A stretch of 64,000 nt of DNA from Gordonia sp. UBA7599 (GCA_002477755.1 DLKD01000136.1:62785-126784); one strand, 5' to 3'. Shown: positions 36,681 through 44,662, numbered from the stretch's first letter. Program-made: numbers and translations. The notes: a model not told the origin generated them from the letters alone.

Positions 36681-36702
36681 GATGTGCCTCTCAAACAGGG
36701 TG

Positions 36703-36717
36703 CTTGATATAATCAAG
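36703..36717. promoter_or_regulatory. Palindromic operator in the hydrolase/HxlR gap
   Basis: CTTGAT-ATA-ATCAAG is a perfect 6-bp inverted repeat with a 3-bp centre. It lies 22 bp upstream of the hydrolase start and 32 bp upstream of the HxlR start. A further AAGTCAAGT half-like site follows. This is a likely HxlR binding site. Confidence 0.6.
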
Positions 36718-36749
36718 TGAATGCTTTAGAAAGTCAAGTGGGAGTTCAG

Positions 36750-37355
36750 ATGAAGGAATACGGTCAGTTCTGCGGCCTTGCGCGCTCATTGGACGTCGTG
36801 GGTGATCGGTGGAGCCTGCTGATCGTGCGTCAACTCCTCGTCGGCCCGGCACGGTATGGGCAGTTGCAGGCGGGGCTGCCCGGCATCGCGACCAACCTGC
36901 TGGCCAACCGTCTGCGCGACCTAGAGGCGTCCGGGGTCCTCGAGAAGCGCGTGGGGTCCGGCGGTGTCGAATACGCACTGACCGAATGGGGTGCCGGCCT
37001 TCGCGAACCCATCGAGGCGCTTGTGCGTTGGTCGACGCCGTTGATGATCCCCGGACCGGGTGACGACGAGTTCCAGGTCGATTGGCTGGTCGTCGCGCTC
37101 CCGGCGCTGCTGGCCGGTCGTCGCACACCGACGCGGTCGGCAACGGTGGGATTGCGCATCGACGACGAGACGGTCCTCGTCAGTGCCACGCGCAAAGGAT
37201 TCGAGGTCCTCAAGCCCGACGGCCGGGACGTCGACGGCGTCGTCGTCGGCGAGGCCCACCCGCTCCTCGGACTGGCTGCCGGCCTGCTCACCGTCGACGA
37301 TGGTCCATTCGTCGTCGAAGGCGATGCCGACGCAGTGCGGGCGGTGTTCGCCTGA
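36750..37355 (+). CDS. HxlR-family regulator with C-terminal SCP2-like domain
   Basis: 201-aa protein. The winged helix (CGLARSLDVVGDRWSLLIVRQLL, then LPGIATNLLANRLRDLEASGVL) is the HxlR DNA-binding domain over about residues 7-100. The C-terminal 90 residues (DWLVVALPALLAGRR to the end) look like a sterol-carrier-like ligand pocket, a known fusion in actinobacteria. It probably represses the divergent hydrolase gene and itself. ATG 36750 follows GTGGGAG; an upstream GTG at 36717 would start inside the operator and is less likely. Confidence 0.82.
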   Translation: MKEYGQFCGLARSLDVVGDRWSLLIVRQLLVGPARYGQLQAGLPGIATNLLANRLRDLEASGVLEKRVGSGGVEYALTEWGAGLREPIEALVRWSTPLMIPGPGDDEFQVDWLVVALPALLAGRRTPTRSATVGLRIDDETVLVSATRKGFEVLKPDGRDVDGVVVGEAHPLLGLAAGLLTVDDGPFVVEGDADAVRAVFA

Positions 37356-37382
37356 GTTAACGCTCGTGCAACGGGATTCGCG

Positions 37383-37410
37383 TCAGGCACCGCCGATCGG
37401 CGGTGCCTGA
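37383..37410. terminator. Perfect 28-bp palindrome after the HxlR gene
   Basis: TCAGGCACCGCCGA (37383-37396) is followed at once by its exact complement (37397-37410). It starts 27 bp after the HxlR stop. It forms a hairpin with no free loop and has no T tract, so termination is likely but an operator for the next gene cannot be excluded. Confidence 0.6.
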
Positions 37411-37450
37411 TCACATCCGCGCTGCGTGACTGGAGTGGGAGAGTGGGTAC

Positions 37451-38107
37451 ATGCGTCTACTACTCGTCGTGATGGGTGTGCTGTTCCTCGCCGCGTGCAA
37501 TACGTCGCCCGGACCCGGGCCGGACAAGGGCACGAAGGTCGAGACGATCGTTGCGGTCGTCGACGGTAAGCCGGCCAAGGGCTTTCATGCCGCGCCGCCG
37601 ATCGACGACAACACCATCGACTGCGACTATGCGACGATCAGCCGCGCTGCGACGACGATGGGCGTGTTCGGCGGGTGCGGGGCGTCGGCGCAGAATCCCG
37701 ATGTGTGCTGGCCGGGGGAGGGCGTAAAACTCTTGTGCGGTACTGGTCCGTGGTCGCGCGAGCTCCTCGAGTGGCGGATCACGTCGGGCAAGCTGCCGTT
37801 GCAGGCCGAGCCGCTGGCCCAACCTGAGCCGTGGGGGATGGAACTGGCCGACGGCAGGCGCTGCCGGGCGCGCGTCGGTGGCGCATGGGGCGGGCGCTCT
37901 GACGGGATGGTCGGGGCGTATTCGTGCACGGGTCAGGGCAGCGACGTGGTGCTACAGGGCGAGAATGCGACGTCGGCGGTCGATCGGTCGAAGGCCTATT
38001 GGACCGTCGAGATGGGCCAACTCGGTCCGGGCAACCCCCACTTCGGCCCGCCGACGAAGGTGCAGGTGAAAGTCGCCTACTTCGCAGGATCACAGGCGGG
38101 CGGGTAG
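37451..38107 (+). CDS. Hypothetical lipoprotein
   Basis: 218-aa exported protein. The signal peptide MRLLLVVMGVLFLAAC has a lipobox LAAC with C16 as the anchor. The mature part is rich in Gly, Pro and Cys (for example CDY, FGGCGAS, VCWPGE, LLCGTG), with six cysteines that could form disulfides. I do not recognise a family. No ribosome site is strong; GAGTGGGAGAGTGGGTAC precedes the ATG. Confidence 0.65.
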   Translation: MRLLLVVMGVLFLAACNTSPGPGPDKGTKVETIVAVVDGKPAKGFHAAPPIDDNTIDCDYATISRAATTMGVFGGCGASAQNPDVCWPGEGVKLLCGTGPWSRELLEWRITSGKLPLQAEPLAQPEPWGMELADGRRCRARVGGAWGGRSDGMVGAYSCTGQGSDVVLQGENATSAVDRSKAYWTVEMGQLGPGNPHFGPPTKVQVKVAYFAGSQAGG

Positions 38108-38122
38108 GTACCTGCGCCGGAG

Positions 38123-38148
38123 ATTTCCACAGTTCTCCGTTTTCCACA
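38123..38148 (+). other. Weak DnaA-box-like pair upstream of the Uma2 gene
   Basis: ATTTCCACA (38123-38131) and TTTTCCACA (38140-38148) differ from the consensus at two and one positions. They are 17 bp apart, resembling the pair at 32347. Functional value is doubtful. Confidence 0.25.
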
Positions 38149-38235
38149 GATTGGTGTCGTCGGGCGGTTGAGCGGGGCTGGGGCGTCGCCGCGGGCCGAT
38201 AGATTGCGTGGCCATGGGGGATGGAGGAGCTTACG

Positions 38236-38796
38236 ATGACTGCTATGACGACAGAGGTGCTGGGCCTGCCGCGGGGTCGGGCACTGACCCGCGACGACCT
38301 CGATGCGATGCCCGATGACGGGCACCGGTACGAACTCCTCGATGGGGTGTTGATCGTGAGCCCGGCGCCGCGAACCATTCACCAGAGGATGCTCAGGAGT
38401 CTCGTCGTACGCGTGCTCGAGGCGTGTCCGGCCGACTTGGAACTCTTCTTCGCTCCGTACGACGTCGTGCTCGCGCAGGACACGGTGATCCAGCCGGACC
38501 TCCTCGTCGCTCCCCGGGACGCGTACACCGACCGGGACCTGCCGGGTGCGCCCTCGCTCGCCGTGGAGGTCCTCTCCCCGTCGACGAGAAGCATCGATCT
38601 ACTGCTGAAGAAGGACCGTCTTCGTCGGGCGGGATGCGCGAACTACTGGGTGGTCGACCCCGACGAGCCTTCGATCACCGCGTGGGTGTTGCGTGATGAG
38701 GACTACGTGCAAGCCGGCCACGCGGCAGGGGACGAGGAAGTGACCCTCACCGAACCCTTCGACATCACCCTGGTCCCGTCGGCACTGCTGGCATGA
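38236..38796 (+). CDS. Uma2-family (DUF820) putative endonuclease
   Basis: 186-aa protein of the PD-(D/E)xK-like Uma2 family. Conserved: YELLDGVLIVSPAP, the aspartate in IQPDLLVAPRD, the glutamate in LAVEVLSPSTRS, and KKDRLRRAGCANYWVVDPD. These give a nuclease-like active site, but cellular roles of the family are poorly known. GGAGGAG at 38223-38229 lies 6 bp before ATG 38236, so that start is preferred to ATG 38221. The next gene starts 7 bp after the stop. Confidence 0.83.
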   Translation: MTAMTTEVLGLPRGRALTRDDLDAMPDDGHRYELLDGVLIVSPAPRTIHQRMLRSLVVRVLEACPADLELFFAPYDVVLAQDTVIQPDLLVAPRDAYTDRDLPGAPSLAVEVLSPSTRSIDLLLKKDRLRRAGCANYWVVDPDEPSITAWVLRDEDYVQAGHAAGDEEVTLTEPFDITLVPSALLA

Positions 38797-38803
38797 TGCC
38801 CGC

Positions 38804-39250
38804 ATGACCGTCGACGATTCTGCCCTGCAACTCCTACTCGACGAGGCGGAGATCCGACGCCTCCTCACCCGCTACGCGACCGCCGTCGACTCGCGCGACT
38901 GGGAGCTCTACCGCACGGTGTTCACCCCCGGCGCGTGGATCGACTACACGTCGGCGCCGCATGGCGAGGCCGGCACGCTCGACGAGACGGTCGACTGGCT
39001 GTCGAAGAACCTCGTCCTGCTGCCGATGACGATGCACTACGTCCTCAACATCGACTCCAAGATCGACGGCGACACCGCGACGGTCCGCGCGATGTTCTAC
39101 AACCCGCTGCAGATCCCCGGTGTCGAGGGCACGTCGTTCTGCGGCGGCTACTACAACCACAGACTGGTGCGCACCCCTGACGGGTGGCGCAGCGAGCGTC
39201 TCGTCGAAGACAACCTGTGGTTCGAGAACAACCCGTTCGCCAACGGGTGA
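38804..39250 (+). CDS. SnoaL-like (NTF2-fold) protein
   Basis: 148-aa cone-shaped barrel protein of the nuclear transport factor 2/SnoaL superfamily. AEIRRLLTRYATAVDSRDWELYRTVFT and TMHYVLNIDSKIDGDTATVRAMF are typical blocks. Members include ketosteroid isomerases, cyclases and dehydratases; the substrate is not predictable. It follows the Uma2 gene by 7 bp and may be co-transcribed. Its stop abuts the end of the convergent TetR gene. Confidence 0.8.
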   Translation: MTVDDSALQLLLDEAEIRRLLTRYATAVDSRDWELYRTVFTPGAWIDYTSAPHGEAGTLDETVDWLSKNLVLLPMTMHYVLNIDSKIDGDTATVRAMFYNPLQIPGVEGTSFCGGYYNHRLVRTPDGWRSERLVEDNLWFENNPFANG

Positions 39251-39251
39251 A

Positions 39252-39911
39252 TTAGGCTGCGCCGCCGGCAGACTCGAGGTAGCTAGCGACTACCTCGGTC
39301 AACATCGCGAGATCGGCCGCCGTATCGAGGGGCTTGGGCCACAACAGTTCGACGGTGACCAGGCCGCGGATGGTGTTCCAGATCAGGTTGCCCAGGGCGA
39401 CCGCCGCGCCGCGGTCCAACCCGGGTGCCAGGCGCACACCGATCTCGCCAAGATTGCGTGCCATGTCGGCCAGGCGCGCGTTGGCCTCGGCGGTGCGGTT
39501 CGACCGCGTCGACAGCAGGATCGCCGTGGCCGCCTTCGAAGCCGGGGTGGAGAACGTCTGCCACACAGCGTCGACGACGAAGGCGGCGCGCTCAGGCGCG
39601 GGACCGTCGGGGATGTGGCCCGCCACCTCGTCGAGCATTCGCAGCAAGTCGTCGAAGCCTGAGTCGACGACCGCCATCAGAACCCCGTCGAGGTCCCCGA
39701 AGTGGTACTGCACAGCCCCCCAAGTGACCCCGGCGCGCGCCGCGATCTGCCGGACACTCGGCGGCGCGAACCCCTCGTCGAGGACATAGCGGATGGTCTC
39801 GTCGATCAGTGCCTGACGGCTCCGGTCCGCGCGCGCCTGCTTGCCGGTCGCGGGCCGCCGCGCGCTCACCCCGCCAGCAACCACTCCGCGCGTGCCGACC
39901 CCGTTGGTCAC
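39252..39911 (-). CDS. TetR-family regulator, last gene of the DapB-like operon
   Basis: 219-aa regulator with an HTH at about residues 45-65 (PSVRQIAARAGVTWGAVQYHF) and a helical ligand domain. The GTG start overlaps the TGA of the DapB-like gene (GTGA), so it is translationally coupled to the enzymes it probably controls. The likely target is the palindrome at 41893-41918 upstream of the SDR gene, giving autoregulation of the three-gene operon. Confidence 0.82.
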   Translation of the reverse strand: MTNGVGTRGVVAGGVSARRPATGKQARADRSRQALIDETIRYVLDEGFAPPSVRQIAARAGVTWGAVQYHFGDLDGVLMAVVDSGFDDLLRMLDEVAGHIPDGPAPERAAFVVDAVWQTFSTPASKAATAILLSTRSNRTAEANARLADMARNLGEIGVRLAPGLDRGAAVALGNLIWNTIRGLVTVELLWPKPLDTAADLAMLTEVVASYLESAGGAA

Positions 39912-40981
39912 CACATGAGGCCGGGGACGTGGTCGCTCGGCGCGACGTCGCGCGCGGCAACGATACCGCTGGGCGCCTCGCACGCCGCATTGATCATGTT
40001 CACCGCGCGGGCCGCCGTGGCGATCACGCCGCCCTGGTTGTGGTCGGCGACGTCGGTCCCGACGTGAGCGTTGATCTCGACGCCCGGATCCCCGTCGACC
40101 TTGACCCTGTGCACGCCCGGGCGCCCCTCCGGCGGGAACGGCCAGTCCGGTGCGGCCGCCTCGGTGAGGCGGTTGACGTGCTCCATCGTGATGACCGGCG
40201 CACCGTCGCGGATCCCTTCGACGGCGAATCGGATGGCCGCGACCTTGCCCGGTTCTACGCGCATCATGGTGCAGTCGATCGGCTCGTCTGCGACCCACGT
40301 CTCATGCCGCTCGCGGACCTCGTCGAGTTCGACGCCGAGCAGGTCGGCCAGGTCGCGTACCTGCGCTCCCCACATGGACGAGAGCACGCCGGGGAGGAAG
40401 AGGATCGGCGTGTGCCCGGGGTCCTCGCCGAAGCCGAAGCTGACGCCGGTGAACTCCGCGTCGTCGTAGGAGCCGTAGTCAAAGACCTCCTGCACGGTGA
40501 TCGCAGTGGCGCGCCCGGACACGCTCAGCGCTGCATAGACCAGCGTGTCGCCGGAGAAGCCCGGGTCCACCCCGTTGATGTAGAGCGTCGACCCGCCGTC
40601 GGCGCAGGCCTGGGCGAGGGGTTCGCGCAGCCACTCGTCGGCTTGGTCGGGCGCGACGAGCCAGACGAACGACGTGCCGACGACGTTGGTGCCGGCGCGC
40701 AGGAAGGCGGCGATCTCGGCCATCGCCTCCTGGGCGCGGGTTTCGGCCTGCGACGTGTAGACGACGCAATCGGCGTTCAGCGCCACGAGTGCATCGAGGT
40801 CGTCGGTGGCCAGCACCCCCGTCGTCACGTCGAGCCCGGCGAGCTCGCCGGCGTCGCGACCGATCTTCGCGGGACTGCTGGCGTGGAGTCCGACGAGCTC
40901 TACGTCGGGTCGTTCGATGAGCATTCGCAGGGCGTGCTCGCCGACGTTGCCGGTGGAGAACTGGATGACTCTGCGCGTCAT
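39908..40981 (-). CDS. DapB-like NAD(P)H-dependent dehydrogenase
   Basis: 357-aa protein with an N-terminal Rossmann fold (VIQFSTGNVGEHALRMLIE) like dihydrodipicolinate reductase and 2,4-diaminopentanoate dehydrogenase. LYINGVDPGFSGDTLVYAAL is the substrate-side block of this actinobacterial group. It is much longer than true DapB (about 245 aa) and sits in a catabolic-looking operon, so a lysine biosynthesis role is unlikely. The start at 40981 has GGAAGGCACC upstream on the minus strand. It lies 43 bp after the SDR gene. Confidence 0.75.
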   Translation of the reverse strand: MTRRVIQFSTGNVGEHALRMLIERPDVELVGLHASSPAKIGRDAGELAGLDVTTGVLATDDLDALVALNADCVVYTSQAETRAQEAMAEIAAFLRAGTNVVGTSFVWLVAPDQADEWLREPLAQACADGGSTLYINGVDPGFSGDTLVYAALSVSGRATAITVQEVFDYGSYDDAEFTGVSFGFGEDPGHTPILFLPGVLSSMWGAQVRDLADLLGVELDEVRERHETWVADEPIDCTMMRVEPGKVAAIRFAVEGIRDGAPVITMEHVNRLTEAAAPDWPFPPEGRPGVHRVKVDGDPGVEINAHVGTDVADHNQGGVIATAARAVNMINAACEAPSGIVAARDVAPSDHVPGLMW

Positions 40982-41024
40982 GGGGGTGCCTTCCCGGTGG
41001 TGTCTGGTGTCTGGTGGACGGGGG

Positions 41025-41888
41025 TCAGAGGAGATCGGTGATCGTCTTGAGGCCGGCGTCGTAGAGGACCCCGGGGAGCATGCCGCCGTCGCACTCGATG
41101 GTCGTGCCGTTGATGAAGTCCGCGTCGCCGCCACACAGGAACACGACGGTGGCCCCGACCTCGGCGGGCTCGCCGCCGCGCTTCATCGGGACGAGGTCGA
41201 AGTACTCGCGTCCGGTGGGGTCGTCGGCGGGCAGCACGAAGGAGCGGAAGTTGTCGGTGATCGTCGGACCCAGCGCGACGCAGTTGACGCGGATCTGCGG
41301 TCCCCACTCCTGTGCGAGCGAGCGCGTCATGTGGTTGAGGCCCGATTTGGCCGCGCCGTAGGAGACGAGGGTCGGTGCCCCGGCGGGGTGGCCGGCGCCG
41401 CTGGAGATGTTGACGATGCTGCCCGTGCCCTCCTGGGTCTTCATCTGCCGTGCGACGCGGATCGCGAACCACATCGGGCTGATCAGATTCATCTGGACGG
41501 CGAAGGCGTGGAACAGGGCGGTGCGCTCGAAGTCGTCGGCCGCGCGCGGAGCGCCCTGGATCTTCTGGACCAACTCGGGGACGTCCTCGACGTGCGGGGT
41601 GGGGACCGTTCCGCCGGCGTTGTTCACCAGGATGTCGATGCGGCCGTAGGTGTCGACGACGCGCTGCACGAAGGCGTCGATGGCCTCGACATCGCCCTGG
41701 TCGCACACCCACTGTGCACTGCGGCCCGCCCAATCGGGGTTGTCGTCGGTCCCGGGGAGTGCGGCCAGTTCGCCGCGCGAGCATCCGACGACGGTCGCCC
41801 CCTCCGCCAGTAGTGCGTGGGCGATCCCCACACCGACTCCGCGGCTGGTGCCGGTGACGATCGCGATTCTTCCGTCGAGCTTTCCCAT
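41025..41888 (-). CDS. Short-chain dehydrogenase/reductase, first gene of TetR-controlled operon
   Basis: 287-aa classical SDR. Cofactor loop TGTSRGVGVG, NNAGG near residue 94, catalytic Ser in NISSGAGHP, and SYGAAKSGLNH giving the Tyr-x3-Lys pair. A long insertion (about residues 98-125) lies after NNAGG. It starts 4 bp from the strong operator palindrome, so its mRNA may be leaderless or very short-leadered. It is followed by the DapB-like and TetR genes. Confidence 0.83.
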   Translation of the reverse strand: MGKLDGRIAIVTGTSRGVGVGIAHALLAEGATVVGCSRGELAALPGTDDNPDWAGRSAQWVCDQGDVEAIDAFVQRVVDTYGRIDILVNNAGGTVPTPHVEDVPELVQKIQGAPRAADDFERTALFHAFAVQMNLISPMWFAIRVARQMKTQEGTGSIVNISSGAGHPAGAPTLVSYGAAKSGLNHMTRSLAQEWGPQIRVNCVALGPTITDNFRSFVLPADDPTGREYFDLVPMKRGGEPAEVGATVVFLCGGDADFINGTTIECDGGMLPGVLYDAGLKTITDLL

Positions 41889-41892
41889 GGAT

Positions 41893-41918
41893 AAAACAAT
41901 TACACCTGCAATTGTTTT
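41893..41918. promoter_or_regulatory. Strong palindromic operator upstream of the SDR operon
   Basis: AAAACAATT (41893-41901) and AATTGTTTT (41910-41918) are exact 9-bp inverted repeats with an 8-bp spacer. The site is AT-rich in a very GC-rich context. It ends 5 bp before the SDR start codon and would overlap the promoter. Size and geometry fit a TetR dimer site. Confidence 0.75.
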
Positions 41919-41959
41919 GCGCGGGGGAATCGGAATATCCGACGGTCAGCCCTCGGAGG

Positions 41960-42817
41960 TCAACCCGGCAGGAAGTCCTCGCGGTAGCGCGACATCGCGT
42001 CGATCTTCTGGTCGAGGGTGGCGTCGGGACCGTCGTAGAACCACCACGGCTGGGTCATGATGTGCGTGACGCCGCCCGCCTCGGCCCGCGCGATGTCGTC
42101 GGGGGTGATGGCGTCGTTCAGCGCGACCATGACGGTGTAATCGTCGACGGGAAGCCCAGCGGCACGTCGCTTTTCGTGCAACCGTCCAGCGACGTCGATG
42201 GCCTCGTTGGTGCTGCAGATGTCGCCGATCCAGCCGTCGTAGTGCGCGGCGCGGTCGAGGGCGATGTCGGTGAGGCCGCCGAACATGATCGGGATGGGCG
42301 GCGGCGTCGGGCTCATCTCCAGCTTCGGGGTCGAGTAGAACTCGCCGTCGAACTCGGTCCAGCCCGGGCTCCACAGCTCGCGCATCAGCTCGACCATCTC
42401 CTCGGAACGTTTGCCGCGCTGGGCGAAAGGCTGGTCGAGGAGGTCGAACTCCTCACGGCACCACCCGACGCCGAGACCCAGGTCGAGTCGCCCCTGCGAC
42501 AGGACCGATGCGGTACCGATCGCCTTGGCCGCCGAATACGGGCTGCGCAGCGCCGCGACGTAGACGGTGGTGATGAACCGGATCTGCGTCGTGCACGCCC
42601 CAAGCGCGCCGACCAACACCCACGGATCGGGCCAATCGGTGAACGGCGACCAGCGTCGTTGGCCGTCCTTGGTGTACGGGTAGGGCGTGTCGAGGTCGGC
42701 GAGGTTGACCACGTGATCGGGAATCCCGATGCCGTCGTAGCCGAGTTCGTCGGCGGCCTTCGCGAGCTCGACGATCTCGCGGGTGTCCAGGAATCCGGCG
42801 TTGAGGTTCACCTTCAC
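41960..42817 (-). CDS. LLM-class F420-dependent oxidoreductase
   Basis: 285-aa luciferase-like TIM-barrel enzyme, probably using coenzyme F420. DELGYDGIGIPDHVV near the N-terminus, GRLDLGLGVGWCREEFDLL, and PIPIMFGGLTDIALDRAA are the family blocks. The substrate is unknown. The start is GTG 42817 with TACCGT 6 bp upstream, suggesting a leaderless transcript. The 71-bp gap to the SDR gene contains the operator, so the two are probably separate units. Confidence 0.82.
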   Translation of the reverse strand: MKVNLNAGFLDTREIVELAKAADELGYDGIGIPDHVVNLADLDTPYPYTKDGQRRWSPFTDWPDPWVLVGALGACTTQIRFITTVYVAALRSPYSAAKAIGTASVLSQGRLDLGLGVGWCREEFDLLDQPFAQRGKRSEEMVELMRELWSPGWTEFDGEFYSTPKLEMSPTPPPIPIMFGGLTDIALDRAAHYDGWIGDICSTNEAIDVAGRLHEKRRAAGLPVDDYTVMVALNDAITPDDIARAEAGGVTHIMTQPWWFYDGPDATLDQKIDAMSRYREDFLPG

Positions 42818-42823
42818 CGGTGG

Positions 42824-42829
42824 ACGGTA
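42824..42829 (-). promoter_or_regulatory. -10 element of the LLM oxidoreductase gene
   Basis: On the minus strand TACCGT ends 6 bp before GTG 42817, the same spacing as other leaderless starts in this window. Confidence 0.4.
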
Positions 42830-42862
42830 CCAAGGTCCTTAGCCTCACGGTGAGCGCAAGGG

Positions 42863-42891
42863 TTCACCCGACGGCACAACGTTCCTAGGCT
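42863..42891 (+). promoter_or_regulatory. Promoter of the carbonic anhydrase gene
   Basis: TTCACC (42863-42868) and TAGGCT (42886-42891) are spaced by 17 bp. Transcription from here would give a leader of about 27 bases with the ribosome site TTGGAG before ATG 42925. Confidence 0.5.
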
Positions 42892-42924
42892 CGCAGCATC
42901 ATCATCGATCCCTTGGAGTCAGTC

Positions 42925-43503
42925 ATGTCTGTCCTGCCCGAAGTCCTCGCCGCCAACAAGGCCTACGCCGAATCCTTCGGCGAGAAGTCCGAGCTGGCCC
43001 TGCCGCCGGCCCGTGGCTTCGCGATCCTGACCTGTATGGATGCCCGCCTCGACCCCGCCAAGTACGCCGGGCTGTCCGAGGGCGATGCGCACGTCATCCG
43101 CAACGCGGGCGGTCGGGCCAGCGACGATGCGATCCGTTCACTCGTGATCTCCTACAAGCTGCTGGGCACCAAGGAGTGGTTCGTCATCCACCACACCAAC
43201 TGCGGCATGGAGTTCTTCACCGACGAGGTGATCCGCGGCCTGCTCGCCAACAGCCTCGAGACCGCTGCGCTGGGCCCCGACGGCTTCTACGACGTCGGGA
43301 CCGGCCCGGGCGCGAGCGAGGGCGACTACATCGACTGGCTCACCATCGCCGACCAGGCACAATCGGTGACCGCCGACGTCCGCCGCATCAAGGAGCACCC
43401 ACTGGTTCCCGCGGGCATCCCCGTCTACGGCTACATCTACGACGTGAAGTCCGGTCGCCTCATCGAGGTGCCCACGGCTCACGAGGCCGGTCGAGCGGCC
43501 TGA
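42925..43503 (+). CDS. Beta-class carbonic anhydrase
   Basis: 192-aa zinc enzyme interconverting carbon dioxide and bicarbonate. Zinc ligands are C37 in [10 protein letters not shown]90 and C93 in HHTNCGM, with the catalytic Asp-Arg pair D39-R41. This short form resembles M. tuberculosis Rv1284. A TTGGAG site lies upstream. A 77-bp palindromic element begins 3 bp after the stop. Confidence 0.9.
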   Translation: MSVLPEVLAANKAYAESFGEKSELALPPARGFAILTCMDARLDPAKYAGLSEGDAHVIRNAGGRASDDAIRSLVISYKLLGTKEWFVIHHTNCGMEFFTDEVIRGLLANSLETAALGPDGFYDVGTGPGASEGDYIDWLTIADQAQSVTADVRRIKEHPLVPAGIPVYGYIYDVKSGRLIEVPTAHEAGRAA

Positions 43504-43506
43504 ACC

Positions 43507-43583
43507 CTGCTGAGATTTCTCCCGTGGTGGGCCGTCGAGGGCAATGTTCCCTCGGTGGTGCACCACGGGAGTTTTTTCAGTCG
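43507..43583. repeat. 77-bp palindromic element 3 (subfamily B)
   Basis: Starts CTGCTGA just after the carbonic anhydrase stop. Perfect inner arms CTCCCGTGGTG and CACCACGGGAG enclose a GAGGGCAATGTTCCCTC hairpin, and a TTTTTT tract follows. 74 of 77 bases match the element at 49833. The stop codon of the leftward LysR gene (43577-43579) lies inside it. Confidence 0.9.
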
Positions 43584-44512
43584 GCGGCCTGCCAGCCGCG
43601 CTTCTCGGCGAGCTGCTCGGCGATGCCGACCAGCCTCCGGACCGTCGCCGACGCCGGGCGACGCCAGTACATGTGCACCGCGATCGTCGGGCCTGCCTGC
43701 ACGGGACGCCACACGAAGCCCTCGGGCATGGGGTCGTGCTCGTGCTCGAAAGCGACGGAGAACGCCTGCCCGCTCTCAATCATGCGACGCCCGGCGGGGT
43801 CCTGGAGGAAGGATCCGCGCGTGAGCATGTGCATCTCGACGATGTCGCCGTGGAAGCCGCCCGCCCGGTAATTGTCGACGACCTGGTCGAAGAAGGCGGG
43901 TGAGAACCGTCGCGGCCAGATCACCAGGGCGGAGTCGCCCAGATCGGCGGCCGCGAACGTGTCCTCGTGCGCCAGCGGATGAGCGACGCCGAAGACCGCT
44001 CCCATCGGCTCGTCGCGAATGCGGACCGAGTCGAGTTCGTCGGGCAACTCCGGGTGGCGCGCGAGCCCGACGTCGAGCCGTCCGGCGCGGATCGCCTCGA
44101 CACTCTCGGCCTGCCACATCTCGCTGACCTGCAGGGTCAGAGCGGGCGCGCGCAGCGAGGCTTCCTCCAGCAGTGCGGGCAGCGTCTCGTAGGCGATGGT
44201 CGGCGTGAACGAGACCCGCAACTGCCCGACTTCCCCGTGTGCCACGCGCCGCACGCGGTCGAGCCCCGCGGCTATCCCGGCAAGCGCACTCGACGCTTCG
44301 TCGAGCAGCGCGGATCCGGCCTCGGTCAGTTCAACGCGTCGGGTCGTGCGCTCCAAAAGCACTACGCCCAAACGCTTTTCGAGCTGCTGGATCTGGGCGC
44401 TCAACGACTGCTGGGTGAGATGCAGTTCCTCCGCGGCGCGGGAGAAATTCAGTTTGGTCGCGACGGCGACGAACGAGCGCAGGTGGCGCAGCTCGATGTC
44501 GTCGTCGCGCAT
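43577..44512 (-). CDS. LysR-family transcriptional regulator
   Basis: 311-aa LysR activator/repressor. The N-terminal HTH is clear (FVAVATKLNFSRAAEELHLTQQSLSAQIQQLEKRLG, cited as residues 13-47), followed by the periplasmic-binding-like effector domain. It is divergent from the FAH/MBL/BVMO/ligase operon and probably regulates it via the palindrome at 44565-44582. The last codons and the stop are formed by the 77-bp element, so its natural C-terminus may have been altered. The ATG has an AGGAGGCTGCC ribosome site on the minus strand. Confidence 0.87.
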   Translation of the reverse strand: MRDDDIELRHLRSFVAVATKLNFSRAAEELHLTQQSLSAQIQQLEKRLGVVLLERTTRRVELTEAGSALLDEASSALAGIAAGLDRVRRVAHGEVGQLRVSFTPTIAYETLPALLEEASLRAPALTLQVSEMWQAESVEAIRAGRLDVGLARHPELPDELDSVRIRDEPMGAVFGVAHPLAHEDTFAAADLGDSALVIWPRRFSPAFFDQVVDNYRAGGFHGDIVEMHMLTRGSFLQDPAGRRMIESGQAFSVAFEHEHDPMPEGFVWRPVQAGPTIAVHMYWRRPASATVRRLVGIAEQLAEKRGWQAAD

Positions 44513-44564
44513 GGCAGCCTCCTGCAGTCGCGGCCAGATTAACAGTCTGAGCCTGTGACTTGAT

Positions 44565-44582
44565 CGGAAACAGGTGTTTCCG
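44565..44582. promoter_or_regulatory. LysR-type operator in the divergent gap
   Basis: CGGAAACA-GG-TGTTTCCG is a perfect 8-bp inverted repeat with a 2-bp centre. TAGCGT at 44602-44607 could be the -10 for the rightward operon, so the right arm would overlap its -35 region, as expected for LysR control. Confidence 0.65.
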
Positions 44583-44662
44583 TCGCCTACCTGCGCGGAC
44601 CTAGCGTTCAAAGCAAGCGCTCCGAGAATCGCCGGAACGCAACGGCGAGAAGGAGGGTCCCG

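Noticed and set aside
37451..38107. Assignment of the lipoprotein to a named family
   Set aside because: Only the lipobox is recognisable. The cysteine-rich mature part matched nothing I could name with confidence.
32347..38148. A chromosomal replication origin, given several DnaA-like boxes
   Set aside because: Only two exact boxes, no AT-rich unwinding region, and no dnaA, dnaN or gyrase genes nearby.
39908..40981. DapB of lysine biosynthesis
   Set aside because: About 110 residues longer than DapB, lacks the typical DapB catalytic block as far as I can see, and sits in a TetR-controlled operon.
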